NCBI GenBank assembly: GCA_021287165.1
Contig: JAJTAY010000042.1
Coordinates: 1-58,900, forward strand
Length of the DNA: 58,900 nucleotides
Reading direction: 5' to 3'
From: Bacteroidia bacterium
GTDB taxonomy: Bacteria > Bacteroidota > Bacteroidia > Bacteroidales > F082
In this document: piece after piece, positions 33,959 to 43,068 of the stretch
Layout of the letters: every line of letters begins with the position of its first letter
How positions within the stretch are numbered: the stretch's first letter is position 1
The notes under the pieces: generated by a model
Seen by the model: the letters and a program-made list of their open reading frames with translations, nothing else
Told to the model about the DNA's origin: nothing
Database searches by the model: none
Made by a program: the position numbers and the translations under genes

Positions 33959-35095
33959 ATGATACAACTTGAAACATATCAATCGGGCCAATTTGAAAAA
34001 CACCATACGGGTTACACCTATTTTCGTCCGTCATTCATCAACGACCAATGGACATGGGAAGACCCTACCCTCAATCTCTTGCTGGAGAAAGCCTCCATAA
34101 AACTTGGAGAACTTAATTCCTTTTCACGCTTAGTACCCAATATCAATTTGTTTATTCAACTGCACGTAACCAAAGAAGCCGTGGTGTCGAGCCGCATTGA
34201 AGGCACGCAAACCCAAATAGACGAAGCCCTGCTTGATGAAGAGGAAGTTCATCCCGAGCGCAGAAACGACTGGAAAGAAGTTAACAACTACATCAAAGCG
34301 CTTAACGAAGCCATTGCCGAATTGGAAAAGCTGCCCATTTCGTCACGATTGCTCAGGCAAACACACAAAACACTGCTCAGCAATGTGCGGGGCGAACACA
34401 AACTGCCGGGCGAATACCGCAGCAGCCAAAACTGGATTGGCGGCAACACCTTGCTCGATGCCGTATTTATTCCTCCTCATCACCAATTGGTGCCCGAACT
34501 CATGAGCGATTTGGAAAAATTTCTGCATAACGACAGTATTAATGTTCCGGCACTCATCAAAATGGGCATTGCTCATTACCAATTTGAAACCATACACCCT
34601 TTTTTGGACGGCAACGGACGAATAGGGCGACTGCTCATTACCCTGTTTTTGGTGGATCAAAAGATTTTGCAAAAGCCCTTGCTCTACCTCTCCACTTATT
34701 TCGAAAAAAACAAGAGCTTGTATTACGACAACCTCACCTTTGTACGCACCAAAAACGATATGGTCCAATGGCTGCGCTACTTTTTGGCAGGTGTAGCCGA
34801 AACCGCTGAAAAGGCCACACAAACCCTCAGTGCAGTGCTGCAACTCAAAGCCCGATTGGAAAGCACCCTGCCACAAATCTATGGCAAGCGTGCCGCCAAT
34901 GCCGGCATTTTATTAAACGCCCTGTTTAAAAAACCCGTCATTCATGTAAACGAAGCACAAAAACTACTGGGCGTAAGCTACAAAGCCGCCAACGACTTAG
35001 TGAGCGAAATGGTGCAAAACCGCCTGCTCAAAGAAATGACCGGCCAAAGCCGAAACCGCATTTTTGTTTTTGATGAATACCTGAAATTGTTTTGA
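33959..35095 (+). CDS. Fic-family AMP transferase
   Basis: A Fic protein of 378 residues. Fic enzymes add AMP (or another nucleotide) to a hydroxyl of a target protein. The active-site motif HPFLDGNGRIGR is at 213-224, complete with the catalytic His and the phosphate-binding NGR. An inhibitory helix motif SSRIEG at 77-82 lies before the Fic core, making it a class II, self-inhibited type. The C-terminus (about 315-378) has a winged-helix appearance (HVNEAQKLLGVSYKAANDLVSEMV) and could bind DNA, fitting the operator just upstream. HsdS starts two bases after its stop. Fic genes are often found inside type I restriction operons; the target protein is not known. Confidence 0.9.
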   Translation: MIQLETYQSGQFEKHHTGYTYFRPSFINDQWTWEDPTLNLLLEKASIKLGELNSFSRLVPNINLFIQLHVTKEAVVSSRIEGTQTQIDEALLDEEEVHPERRNDWKEVNNYIKALNEAIAELEKLPISSRLLRQTHKTLLSNVRGEHKLPGEYRSSQNWIGGNTLLDAVFIPPHHQLVPELMSDLEKFLHNDSINVPALIKMGIAHYQFETIHPFLDGNGRIGRLLITLFLVDQKILQKPLLYLSTYFEKNKSLYYDNLTFVRTKNDMVQWLRYFLAGVAETAEKATQTLSAVLQLKARLESTLPQIYGKRAANAGILLNALFKKPVIHVNEAQKLLGVSYKAANDLVSEMVQNRLLKEMTGQSRNRIFVFDEYLKLF

Positions 35096-35097
35096 CA

Positions 35098-36357
35098 ATG
35101 AGCGAATGGAAAAAATATAAGTTGGGGGAGTTGGGCTTTTTCTTTGGTGGAGTAACCTCTATTAAGAAGGAAGATTACGGACACGGAACGCCTTTTTTAC
35201 CCTATAAAAACGTTTACAAAAACTCTAAAGTGAATGTAAACGAATTGGAACTAATGAATGTACGCCCATTGGATTTGGAAAGGCGTAATGCCATTTATGG
35301 CGATATTTTCTTTACTGCTTCTTCAGAAACACCTGATGAAGTGGCAATGTCTTCCGTATTGTTAGACGAAGTGGAAAACCTAACCTTCAACGGCTTTTGT
35401 AAAAGGTTCAGGTTGCACGACTTCAATACCTTGCTGCCTGAATATGCTCGATACTTGTTCCGTGACATTTCATTCAGACGAGAAGTGTACCAGTTGGCAA
35501 CAGGCGACATTCGTTTCAATATCAGTCAAGAAAGTTTGGCAAACATCGAAATTGTAATCCCCGACCTTCCCACCCAACGCCAAATCGCCCAAATCCTTTC
35601 TTCGCTCGACGACAAAATAGAACTCAACCTGCAAATGAACCAAACCCTCGAAGCCACGGCACAAGCCATTTTCAAAGAGTGGTTTGTCCATTTCAACTTC
35701 CCCGGCTTTGACGGCGAGTTGGTGGATGGGCTGCCGAAGGGGTGGAGAGTTGAAAGATTTGATAATCATTTTGATGTGGTACGTGGACTAAGTTATAAAG
35801 GAAATGGTTTGGCAACTAAGGAGAGTGGCATACCAATGTACAACCTAAATTCAGTTTATGAAGGTGGTGGGTTTAAATATGAAGGAATTAAATTTTACAA
35901 CGGTGAATACAAGGACAAGCATATAGCCCGTCCAAGAGATATAATCATTGCGAATACTGAGCAGGGGCATGATTATCTTTTAATAGGATTCCCAGCAGTA
36001 GTTCCTTATTATTTTGGTGAGCCAGCGATTTTTAGTCATCACATTTATAGACTTAGACCAGACGAAAATTCATACCTGACCCCGCAATTCACCTATTATT
36101 TAATACTTCAACAAGATGTAAGGGAACAGATTATTGGGTGTTCAAATGGCACAACAGTCAATATGTTAAAGATTGACGGATTGCAAATGCCAACTTTTAA
36201 AGTGCCACCAAGAAAATTAGTTCAACTGTTTTCTGAAATAGTAGAATCAATTTGGCAACGTCAGGAAAATAATGTCAGAGAAAATGAGTCCTTAGCCCAA
36301 CTCCGTGACACGCTTCTCCCCAAGTTGATGAGCGGGCAATTAGAAGTTAGCGTATGA
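35098..36357 (+). CDS. hsdS: Type I restriction-modification specificity subunit
   Basis: HsdS of 419 residues with the two-target-domain plan. The first target-recognition domain spans about 1-155. A central conserved coiled-coil follows (LPTQRQIAQILSSLDDKIEL, then ATAQAIFKEWFVHF, about 157-200), then the second target domain (about 213-380) and a C-terminal conserved helix (NESLAQLRDTLLPKLMSGQLEV). It sets the bipartite recognition sequence for methylation and cleavage. The start ATG at 35098 is favoured over a TTG at 35092 inside the preceding stop. Its own stop overlaps the next ATG (36354-36357). The two target domains differ in sequence, so the target is asymmetric. Confidence 0.9.
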   Translation: MSEWKKYKLGELGFFFGGVTSIKKEDYGHGTPFLPYKNVYKNSKVNVNELELMNVRPLDLERRNAIYGDIFFTASSETPDEVAMSSVLLDEVENLTFNGFCKRFRLHDFNTLLPEYARYLFRDISFRREVYQLATGDIRFNISQESLANIEIVIPDLPTQRQIAQILSSLDDKIELNLQMNQTLEATAQAIFKEWFVHFNFPGFDGELVDGLPKGWRVERFDNHFDVVRGLSYKGNGLATKESGIPMYNLNSVYEGGGFKYEGIKFYNGEYKDKHIARPRDIIIANTEQGHDYLLIGFPAVVPYYFGEPAIFSHHIYRLRPDENSYLTPQFTYYLILQQDVREQIIGCSNGTTVNMLKIDGLQMPTFKVPPRKLVQLFSEIVESIWQRQENNVRENESLAQLRDTLLPKLMSGQLEVSV

Positions 36358-37808
36358 ATGCACAAGAGCTTGAAATATTGATAAAAGACCTTACGGCCCT
36401 GCCCAAAGAGTGTGAGTGGGCAGAGTTTAAGGTAAACAACAGCAATCCACAGGAGATTGGCGAATATATTTCTGCCCTGAGCAACAGTGCCTGCTATCAT
36501 AAAAAAGATTTTGGCTATTTGGTATTTGGCATAAAGGATACCACACACCAACTTGTGGGAACCGATTTTCGTCCATTGTCAGAAAAGAAGGGCAATCAGG
36601 AATTGGAAAATTGGCTGGTTACTCAGCTTAACCCAAGAATTGATGTCAATATCTACGAGTTTGATTATAACGGGCTGCATTTTGCCGTATTTAAAATTCA
36701 GGCCACACGTAATACCCCGGTAAGTTTCAGGGGCGAATATTACATCCGTGTGGGAAGCTACAAGAAGCGATTAGACGACCACCCCGAAAGGGAAAGGGAA
36801 ATATGGCGTATCGAAAATACTCCGGTATTTGAAAATGGCATAGCTTACGATAATGCTTCAGAAGATGATGTATTAAAATATTTAGACTATCCCGCATTTT
36901 TTGAATTACTCAAACTGCCTTTGCCCGACAACCGAAAGGGTATCATTGAGCGACTATTGCTGGAAAAGGTCATTGTAAAATCGCCCAATGCCTATCAAAT
37001 TAAAAATCTTGGAGCCATTTTATTTGCTAAGGACTTAAATGTGTTTGAATCCGTTTCCCGCAAAGCGCTCCGGGTTATTTTTTACAATGGGAACAACAGG
37101 ATTCATACCATCAAAGAGCAAACAGGCGTTAAGGGCTATGCAGTAGGATTTGAGGGTTTAATCAAATACCTGGATGAACAATTGCCTTCCAATGAAGTCA
37201 TAGATAAAGCACTTCGCAAACGAGTTTCACTTTATCCGTTGCTTGCCATTCGCGAATTAGTAGCCAATGCCCTGATACATCAGGACTTTTCCATCAAAGG
37301 AAGCTCCCCAATGGTTGAAGTGTTCAGCAACCGCATTGAAATTACCAATCCGGGAAAACCTTTGATAGATCCCCTGAGGTTCGTGGACCATAATCCTGAA
37401 AGCCGTAATGAGATTCTTGCCCGCTTTATGAGGCGGCTCAATATCTGTGAAGAAAGAGGAAGCGGTATCGATAAAGTAGTATTTGAATGTGAGTTCAACC
37501 AATTACCAGCTCCCGAAATCATTGTTGGTGATAATTACACCCGAATCATTTTATATGCTCATAAAACACTCAGGCAAATGGATAAGCAGGATAAAATAAG
37601 AGCTTGTTATCTGCACGCCTGCCTGAGGTATGTTTCGGGCGAATATATGACCAACCAAAGTCTGAGGGAACGTTTTGGGATAGAAGAGCAAAACTATCCG
37701 ATGGCTTCAAGGATTATTGCTGACACCATCAAAGCAGGATTAATAAAAGATTATGATGCTGAAAGTAAATCGAAAAAGTATGCTAGGTACGTACCATATT
37801 GGTTTTAG
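36354..37808 (+). CDS. AlbA_2/Schlafen-like protein with ATPase-fold domain, copy 2
   Basis: A 484-residue protein of the same plan as copy 1 but clearly diverged. The AlbA_2 domain at 1-145 has EWAEFKVN at 21-28 (the usual E-F-K motif), LSNSACYHKKDFGYLVFGI at 42-60 and REREIW near its end. The GHKL-type core at 285-375 shows AIRELVANALIHQDF (Asn305, His309), NRIEITNPGKP at 326-336 and EERGSGID at 366-373. A winged-helix-like C-terminus follows (LRERFGIEEQ, ASRIIADTIKAGLIKDY). It is coupled to hsdS by an ATGA overlap and lies before hsdR. One protein is tied to hsdM and the other to hsdS, suggesting each tunes or senses a different subunit. Confidence 0.75.
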   Translation: MNAQELEILIKDLTALPKECEWAEFKVNNSNPQEIGEYISALSNSACYHKKDFGYLVFGIKDTTHQLVGTDFRPLSEKKGNQELENWLVTQLNPRIDVNIYEFDYNGLHFAVFKIQATRNTPVSFRGEYYIRVGSYKKRLDDHPEREREIWRIENTPVFENGIAYDNASEDDVLKYLDYPAFFELLKLPLPDNRKGIIERLLLEKVIVKSPNAYQIKNLGAILFAKDLNVFESVSRKALRVIFYNGNNRIHTIKEQTGVKGYAVGFEGLIKYLDEQLPSNEVIDKALRKRVSLYPLLAIRELVANALIHQDFSIKGSSPMVEVFSNRIEITNPGKPLIDPLRFVDHNPESRNEILARFMRRLNICEERGSGIDKVVFECEFNQLPAPEIIVGDNYTRIILYAHKTLRQMDKQDKIRACYLHACLRYVSGEYMTNQSLRERFGIEEQNYPMASRIIADTIKAGLIKDYDAESKSKKYARYVPYWF

Positions 37809-37908
37809 AATTTTATGTACTGCTTATGTGACTGACAAGAGGAAGTCGTCGCTAATTAATTGATAAACAATTATGTTTTATGTAACTGTTATGTAACTGA
37901 GTGCAAAA

Positions 37909-40900
37909 ATGAGAAACAGCATCACTGAAAACGAAATAGAAAACATCGCATTAGCGTATCTCGAAAGAATGGGATACGAATATATTTCGGGCATCGAAAT
38001 CTCGCCCGATGGCGAGCACCCCGAAAGGCAATACAACGAAGTGGTGTTAGTTACCCGTTTGCGTGATGCCATTGACAAACTCAACCCCAACATTTCGCAG
38101 GATGCCAAAGAAGATGCCCTGAAAAAAGTATTGCGAACCGAAAGCCCCAATACCTTAATCAACAACGAAACCTTTCACCGCTACCTGACCGATGGCGTGG
38201 ACGTGGAAATGCGAACCGAAAGCGGCATTCGTGGCGAGAAAATATATATCGTAGATTTTTCAAACCCCGAAAACAACGAATTTTTAGCCGTCAACCAGTT
38301 TACCGTAATAGAAGGCAACCAAAACAAACGCCCCGATATTATCCTGTTTGTAAACGGCTTGCCCTTGGTGGTGATAGAACTCAAAAATGCCGTGGACGAA
38401 AACGCCAATCTGAAATCGGCATTCAACCAACTGCAAACCTACAAACAAGCCATTCCTTCGCTTTTCACGTACAACAGTCTGCTCATCATCAGTGATGGCT
38501 GGGATGCCCGTTGCGGCACCATCACCAGCGATTACGGCAGGTTTATGACGTGGAAAACCAAAGACGGACAAACCACAGCCGACCATTTGCAACCCCAAAT
38601 GGAAGTGATGTTTCACGGAATGCTGAACAAACACACACTGTTGGATTTAATCCGCCAGTTTATTGTATTTGAAAAAAGCGACAGCAAAACACTCAAAAAG
38701 GTTGCTGCCTATCATCAATATTATGCCGTCAACAAAGCCGTAGAAAGCACCGTAACCGCCAGCGGCAGCAATGGCGACAGGCGTGGCGGTGTCATTTGGC
38801 ACACACAAGGAAGCGGCAAAAGCTTGAGTATGGTTTTCTTTTCGGGCAAGCTCATTGTAGAGCCGAGAATGGAAAATCCCACCTTGGTAATCCTGACCGA
38901 TAGAAACGACTTGGACGAGCAACTGCACGAAACCTTTACCAATTGCCAGCAACTTTTGCGGCAAGAACCCCAAAAAGCAGAAAGCCGTCAGGATTTAAGG
39001 AAATTATTAAAGGTAGCTTCGGGCGGTATCGTATTCACTACCATTCAGAAGTTTATGCCAATTCCGACTGACATTGCACAGCCCGAAAATGACAATATAG
39101 TTAGCGAGCCAGGTGTAGAATATATCGGTGCAGACATTCAGGCACTCAGCGAACGGAAAAACATTGTAGTCATAGCAGATGAAGCCCACAGAAGCCAATA
39201 TGATTTTATTGATGGCTTTGCCAAACATTTGCGTGATGCTTTGCCCAATGCCACATTTATAGGTTTCACAGGTACGCCCATTGAAACCACTGACAAAAAC
39301 ACCCAAGCCGTTTTCGGTAACTATGTGGACATTTACGACATTCAGCAAGCCGTTGAAGACAAAGCCACTGTTCCGATTTTCTATGAAAGCCGTTTGGCAA
39401 AAGTCCATTTTAACGAAGACGAGAAAGTAACACTTGACGAGCAATTTGAAGAACTTACCGAAGGCGAAGAACTGAGCAACCGCCAGCAGATGCGGCAGAA
39501 GTGGACACGCTTAGAAGCCATTGTGGGCAACCCCAACCGACTGCAAAAAATAGCCGAAGACCTGGTTTATCACTTCGAGCAACGCAATGCCGTGCTCGAC
39601 GGCAAAGCCATGATTGTGTGCATGAGCCGCAGAATCTGCGTCGATCTGTACGATGCCATCATCCGGCTGCGTCCTTTGTGGCATTCGGACGAGGACGACA
39701 AAGGCACTATAAAAGTGATAATGACAGGCAGCAGCAGTGATGCCCTGAATATGCAAGCCCACATTCGCAACAAACCCCGAAGAAAAGCCATTGGCGACCG
39801 CCTGAAAAATCCGAACGACCCGTTGAAATTGGTGATTGTGCGGGATATGTGGCTCACGGGATTTGATGCCCCTTGCCTGCATACGCTGTATGTGGACAAG
39901 CCAATGCGTGGACACAACCTGATGCAAGCCATTGCACGGGTAAACCGTGTATTTACCGAAGGCAAGGAAGGCGGTTTGGTAGTGGACTATTTGGGCATTG
40001 CACAAGAACTGAAAACTGCCTTAGCCGACTACACAGCAAGCGGTGGCGAAGGCAAACCGACACTTGACCAGGAATTGGCAGTTGCTAAAATGTTGGAACT
40101 ACACGAAGCAATAGACTACCAGTTAAGACATTTTGATTGGCGTAAATTCTTCACCCTTACTCCCGAAGAAAAACTGAAATTCATTCCCGTTATCGTGGAT
40201 TACATTTTCAGTCAGGAAAACGGAGAGCAGAGTTTTACCGAAAACACCAAAAACCTGTTGAAAGCCTTTGCCATTTCCGTTCCACACGAGCGGGCAATGG
40301 CAATCCGTGATGATGTGGCCTTGTTTCAAGCCATCAAATCAAGGTTGGTAAAAATATCCGACCGAAACGAAGGCGGAAAAACGGACGAAGAAATGGAAAC
40401 TGCCATCAAGCAAATCATTTCTGAAGCCATCACAGCCGACAAGGTGATTGATATTTTTGATGCCGCCGGGCTCAAAAAGCCCAGTATCGAAATTCTCGAC
40501 GAGCGTTTCCTGCAGGAACTAAAAGACATGCCGCAAAAAAACTTAGCCGTTGAGTTATTGAAAAAACTACTCAAAGACGAAATCAAGAAGCGGACAAAAA
40601 TTAACTTGGTAGAGAGCAAGAAGTTTTCCGAAATGCTGGAAGATGCCATCAAACGCTACCACAACGGAATGATTGACACGGTAGAGTTTTTGGAAAAAGT
40701 GCTGATTCCGTTTGCTCAAGAAATGAAAAAAGCCGACAAGCGGGGCGAGAAATTGGGATTGGATTACAGGGAATACGCCTTTTACACGGCTTTGGAAGTC
40801 AACAATAGTGCAGTAGCCATTTTAGGCGACCAGGTGCTGAAACATATTGCACAAGAACTTTTAAAAACGGTACGCAACAGCACGACCATCGATTGGACAA

Positions 40901-41061
40901 TCAAAGAAAGTGTGCAATCGGCTTTAAGGCGAAACATCAGAAGAATTTTAAGACTGCACGGCTATCCGCCCGACTTGCAGGAAAAAGCAGTAGAAACGGT
41001 AATCGCACAAGCTAAGCTGTTGGCTGAAGATTTTAGCAAGGAAATGGTGAATAAATCGTAA
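37909..41061 (+). CDS. hsdR: Type I restriction enzyme motor/nuclease subunit
   Basis: HsdR of 1050 residues, the usual length. The PD-ExK nuclease domain shows PD at 142-143, Glu157 and Lys159 (VVIELKN) and the QxxxY motif in LQTYKQ at about 175-179. The helicase-type translocase follows: Walker A HTQGSGKS at 298-305, DEAHR at 424-428, TGTP at about 453-456 and IARVNR further on. It translocates unmodified DNA and cuts it when the complex stalls. C-terminal helices (about 850-1050) would bind the methylase. A 100-base gap separates it from the second AlbA_2 gene, so hsdR may have its own promoter. All three hsd genes are intact, so the system is probably active. Confidence 0.95.
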   Translation: MRNSITENEIENIALAYLERMGYEYISGIEISPDGEHPERQYNEVVLVTRLRDAIDKLNPNISQDAKEDALKKVLRTESPNTLINNETFHRYLTDGVDVEMRTESGIRGEKIYIVDFSNPENNEFLAVNQFTVIEGNQNKRPDIILFVNGLPLVVIELKNAVDENANLKSAFNQLQTYKQAIPSLFTYNSLLIISDGWDARCGTITSDYGRFMTWKTKDGQTTADHLQPQMEVMFHGMLNKHTLLDLIRQFIVFEKSDSKTLKKVAAYHQYYAVNKAVESTVTASGSNGDRRGGVIWHTQGSGKSLSMVFFSGKLIVEPRMENPTLVILTDRNDLDEQLHETFTNCQQLLRQEPQKAESRQDLRKLLKVASGGIVFTTIQKFMPIPTDIAQPENDNIVSEPGVEYIGADIQALSERKNIVVIADEAHRSQYDFIDGFAKHLRDALPNATFIGFTGTPIETTDKNTQAVFGNYVDIYDIQQAVEDKATVPIFYESRLAKVHFNEDEKVTLDEQFEELTEGEELSNRQQMRQKWTRLEAIVGNPNRLQKIAEDLVYHFEQRNAVLDGKAMIVCMSRRICVDLYDAIIRLRPLWHSDEDDKGTIKVIMTGSSSDALNMQAHIRNKPRRKAIGDRLKNPNDPLKLVIVRDMWLTGFDAPCLHTLYVDKPMRGHNLMQAIARVNRVFTEGKEGGLVVDYLGIAQELKTALADYTASGGEGKPTLDQELAVAKMLELHEAIDYQLRHFDWRKFFTLTPEEKLKFIPVIVDYIFSQENGEQSFTENTKNLLKAFAISVPHERAMAIRDDVALFQAIKSRLVKISDRNEGGKTDEEMETAIKQIISEAITADKVIDIFDAAGLKKPSIEILDERFLQELKDMPQKNLAVELLKKLLKDEIKKRTKINLVESKKFSEMLEDAIKRYHNGMIDTVEFLEKVLIPFAQEMKKADKRGEKLGLDYREYAFYTALEVNNSAVAILGDQVLKHIAQELLKTVRNSTTIDWTIKESVQSALRRNIRRILRLHGYPPDLQEKAVETVIAQAKLLAEDFSKEMVNKS

Positions 41062-41593
41062 CTAATTAACTTTCAGATAGAATATTTATTATTTCAATGC
41101 AGTTTAAATCATTCTGACAGATCGAAAACCGGAGACTCATGTGTTGCATTGCCCCCCCATCTTTACCGCTTAAAAGATTCAAAAAACGACAAGCCATAAT
41201 CATGCTTATCAATCCGGGAGCCGATGCCTATGGAGTCAGGTAATGGCAAGCCAGGTCCACTGCTTGTCACTACCTGACGCTATTTGCCATCAACTATTGC
41301 ATAAGGATTTTCATTAATTAGGATGTAGCTCAAGAGCAATTCTTAAATTTCCCATGGTATTGGTAATCACAAAACGAGTTTTTTATTGTTTTACTGGTTA
41401 GCGTTTAACAGGGATATTTAAAGAGTACACTTCTGGTGGTTTATCACCATAAAACACCCATACTTCTCTGGCCAATTTGTTTCATCAGCAGACGACCATG
41501 TTTCTAACTTGGGATATTTATCTGACGTTCAGATATTCACTCATCCTTCTCAATGAATTTCCGAAGCGCGCTACAACCAGAGTTAAAGCCATA
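41062..41593. other. Gap at the right edge of the restriction island
   Basis: About 530 bases with no gene I can support. An imperfect 17-base inverted repeat (41235-41251 with 41262-41278; 15 of 17 match) could form a stem-loop but has no T-run. A C-run (41152-41158) is present. Short minus-strand frames such as REVWVFYGDKPPEVYS may be residue of a lost gene, too short to identify. It probably contains the right boundary of the island. Confidence 0.4.
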
Positions 41594-43057
41594 TTAATTC
41601 CCCGCATTATCCACAATCCACTCGGCATCCATCCGGATCATGGTATCAAGCGGAATCCCGCGTTCTGCGGCCTTCTTCTCTACTGATGCAAGCCATTCGG
41701 GCGTGCTTCGTATGGCCATCATTGTGATGGACACCTTGTCGTCGCGGCTGGTATAACGTTCGGGATGTTGCTGAAAATCTTCATAAACCATATAGTCCAC
41801 TTCTTTCCAAAGCCGGTCCGAAATGCTCATTCCCTGCCTTACGGCATCCTTGTAAAGCCTGGTAAATGCTTCGTTGGCCGCCACAAGCTCATTGAAAAAC
41901 TTCTGGCGTTGTGGTGTCTTATCTCCAAAAAAGTAATCATAGAGCTGTTCGTCGAACTTCCATGCAAAGTTTTGATGAAAGCGTTCGGTAATCATAATCA
42001 GGATGATGTCGTGCGACAAGGCTTTTGCGAAACGTTCCTCCGGATTGATCAGCCCAAGCTCGCTGCCTTGATGACTCCAGCGGATTTTATTATAATACCA
42101 GAATTCTCCCTCTTCCGACTGGGCATCCATAATACCGTCGCTTTGCCAGTTGAAATAAAAACTGTCGCCTACCACCAGTATCTTTGGCCGGTTTGATGGC
42201 TTCGCACCAAAATTGATTACAGGATATACAAGGTTTTGGCCGGGCACTTTCGTTAGCATATTCATAGCCAGCCAGATATCATCGTCGGGATGTCGGATCT
42301 GATCGCGCTTTTCAAGGGCATTGAGGCTCATCGGTGTTATCCGCCCTGGCCATTGCTCCCCGAGATATCGGAATAAGGTATCGGCGGCCAGCCAGGCGCC
42401 ATAATACGACCAATGCGTGCCGGTGTGCGGAAACAATAGATAATTTGAAGTATCGTTCCAGCGGCTAAAGCACTGCTGGAGATCGAAATATTTTACTCCC
42501 TGCTCGTTGAACGCTGATCGCAATACTGCATAATTTGTACTGGCTGCATCCTTCATGTAATGCATCGGGGACATATTTCGTAAGGTGGTCCCCTTTCCCG
42601 GCTCGAAAACTACCAGAAGTTGTTTACCGGAAGCACCTAAGGTATCCTGTAGTCGCTTGATAATATGTGCTTTCCGGTGCCAGTGCTCATCGCCAATGAA
42701 AAATTTGCCAGAAGCCGCTTTAAGGTAATCTTCCTCGAAAAGTTCCCTGTTTCTGCCCACAATGACACCCTCGGCATTGGCCTTTCGAAAAAGCTCAAAC
42801 TGCCACTGATTGTAGCTGCGCACAAACGTATTGCGGAATCCGATGTGATGCTCCAATGCGCTGTTGAACGATGACTGAAAACTTCCGTCGAGCCACGATG
42901 CCCAGCTTAGGCTGCTCAAATTGGGTATGGTTTCGGCCACATAGGCTCCCGTCAACGGTTTCTCGGAAACAAGTCCAAGCTGTTGCTGAAGAAACGGAAG
43001 CAGCAAAACAAAAAGCAAAACTGCTGAAATCAGCCGCTTCAACACAAGTTCATTCAT
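41594..43057 (-). CDS. AlgX/AlgJ-like SGNH acyltransferase-type protein
   Basis: A 487-residue protein with one N-terminal membrane helix (LISAVLLFVLLLPFL) and a large periplasmic domain of the AlgX/AlgJ type, which transfers acetyl groups to exopolysaccharide. The nucleophile region reads LVVGDSFYFNW and the second motif GTHWSYYGAW. In AlgJ/AlgX the latter is DTHW, so the catalytic Asp is replaced by Gly and activity is uncertain. An AlgI-type MBOAT membrane partner, normally adjacent, is absent from the window. The start MNELVLK at 43057 was chosen because the longer frame overlaps the preceding gene. It lies 11 bases after the papain-like gene and is likely cotranscribed with it. Confidence 0.7.
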   Translation of the reverse strand: MNELVLKRLISAVLLFVLLLPFLQQQLGLVSEKPLTGAYVAETIPNLSSLSWASWLDGSFQSSFNSALEHHIGFRNTFVRSYNQWQFELFRKANAEGVIVGRNRELFEEDYLKAASGKFFIGDEHWHRKAHIIKRLQDTLGASGKQLLVVFEPGKGTTLRNMSPMHYMKDAASTNYAVLRSAFNEQGVKYFDLQQCFSRWNDTSNYLLFPHTGTHWSYYGAWLAADTLFRYLGEQWPGRITPMSLNALEKRDQIRHPDDDIWLAMNMLTKVPGQNLVYPVINFGAKPSNRPKILVVGDSFYFNWQSDGIMDAQSEEGEFWYYNKIRWSHQGSELGLINPEERFAKALSHDIILIMITERFHQNFAWKFDEQLYDYFFGDKTPQRQKFFNELVAANEAFTRLYKDAVRQGMSISDRLWKEVDYMVYEDFQQHPERYTSRDDKVSITMMAIRSTPEWLASVEKKAAERGIPLDTMIRMDAEWIVDNAGN

Positions 43058-43068
43058 CAGTTTGGGGG

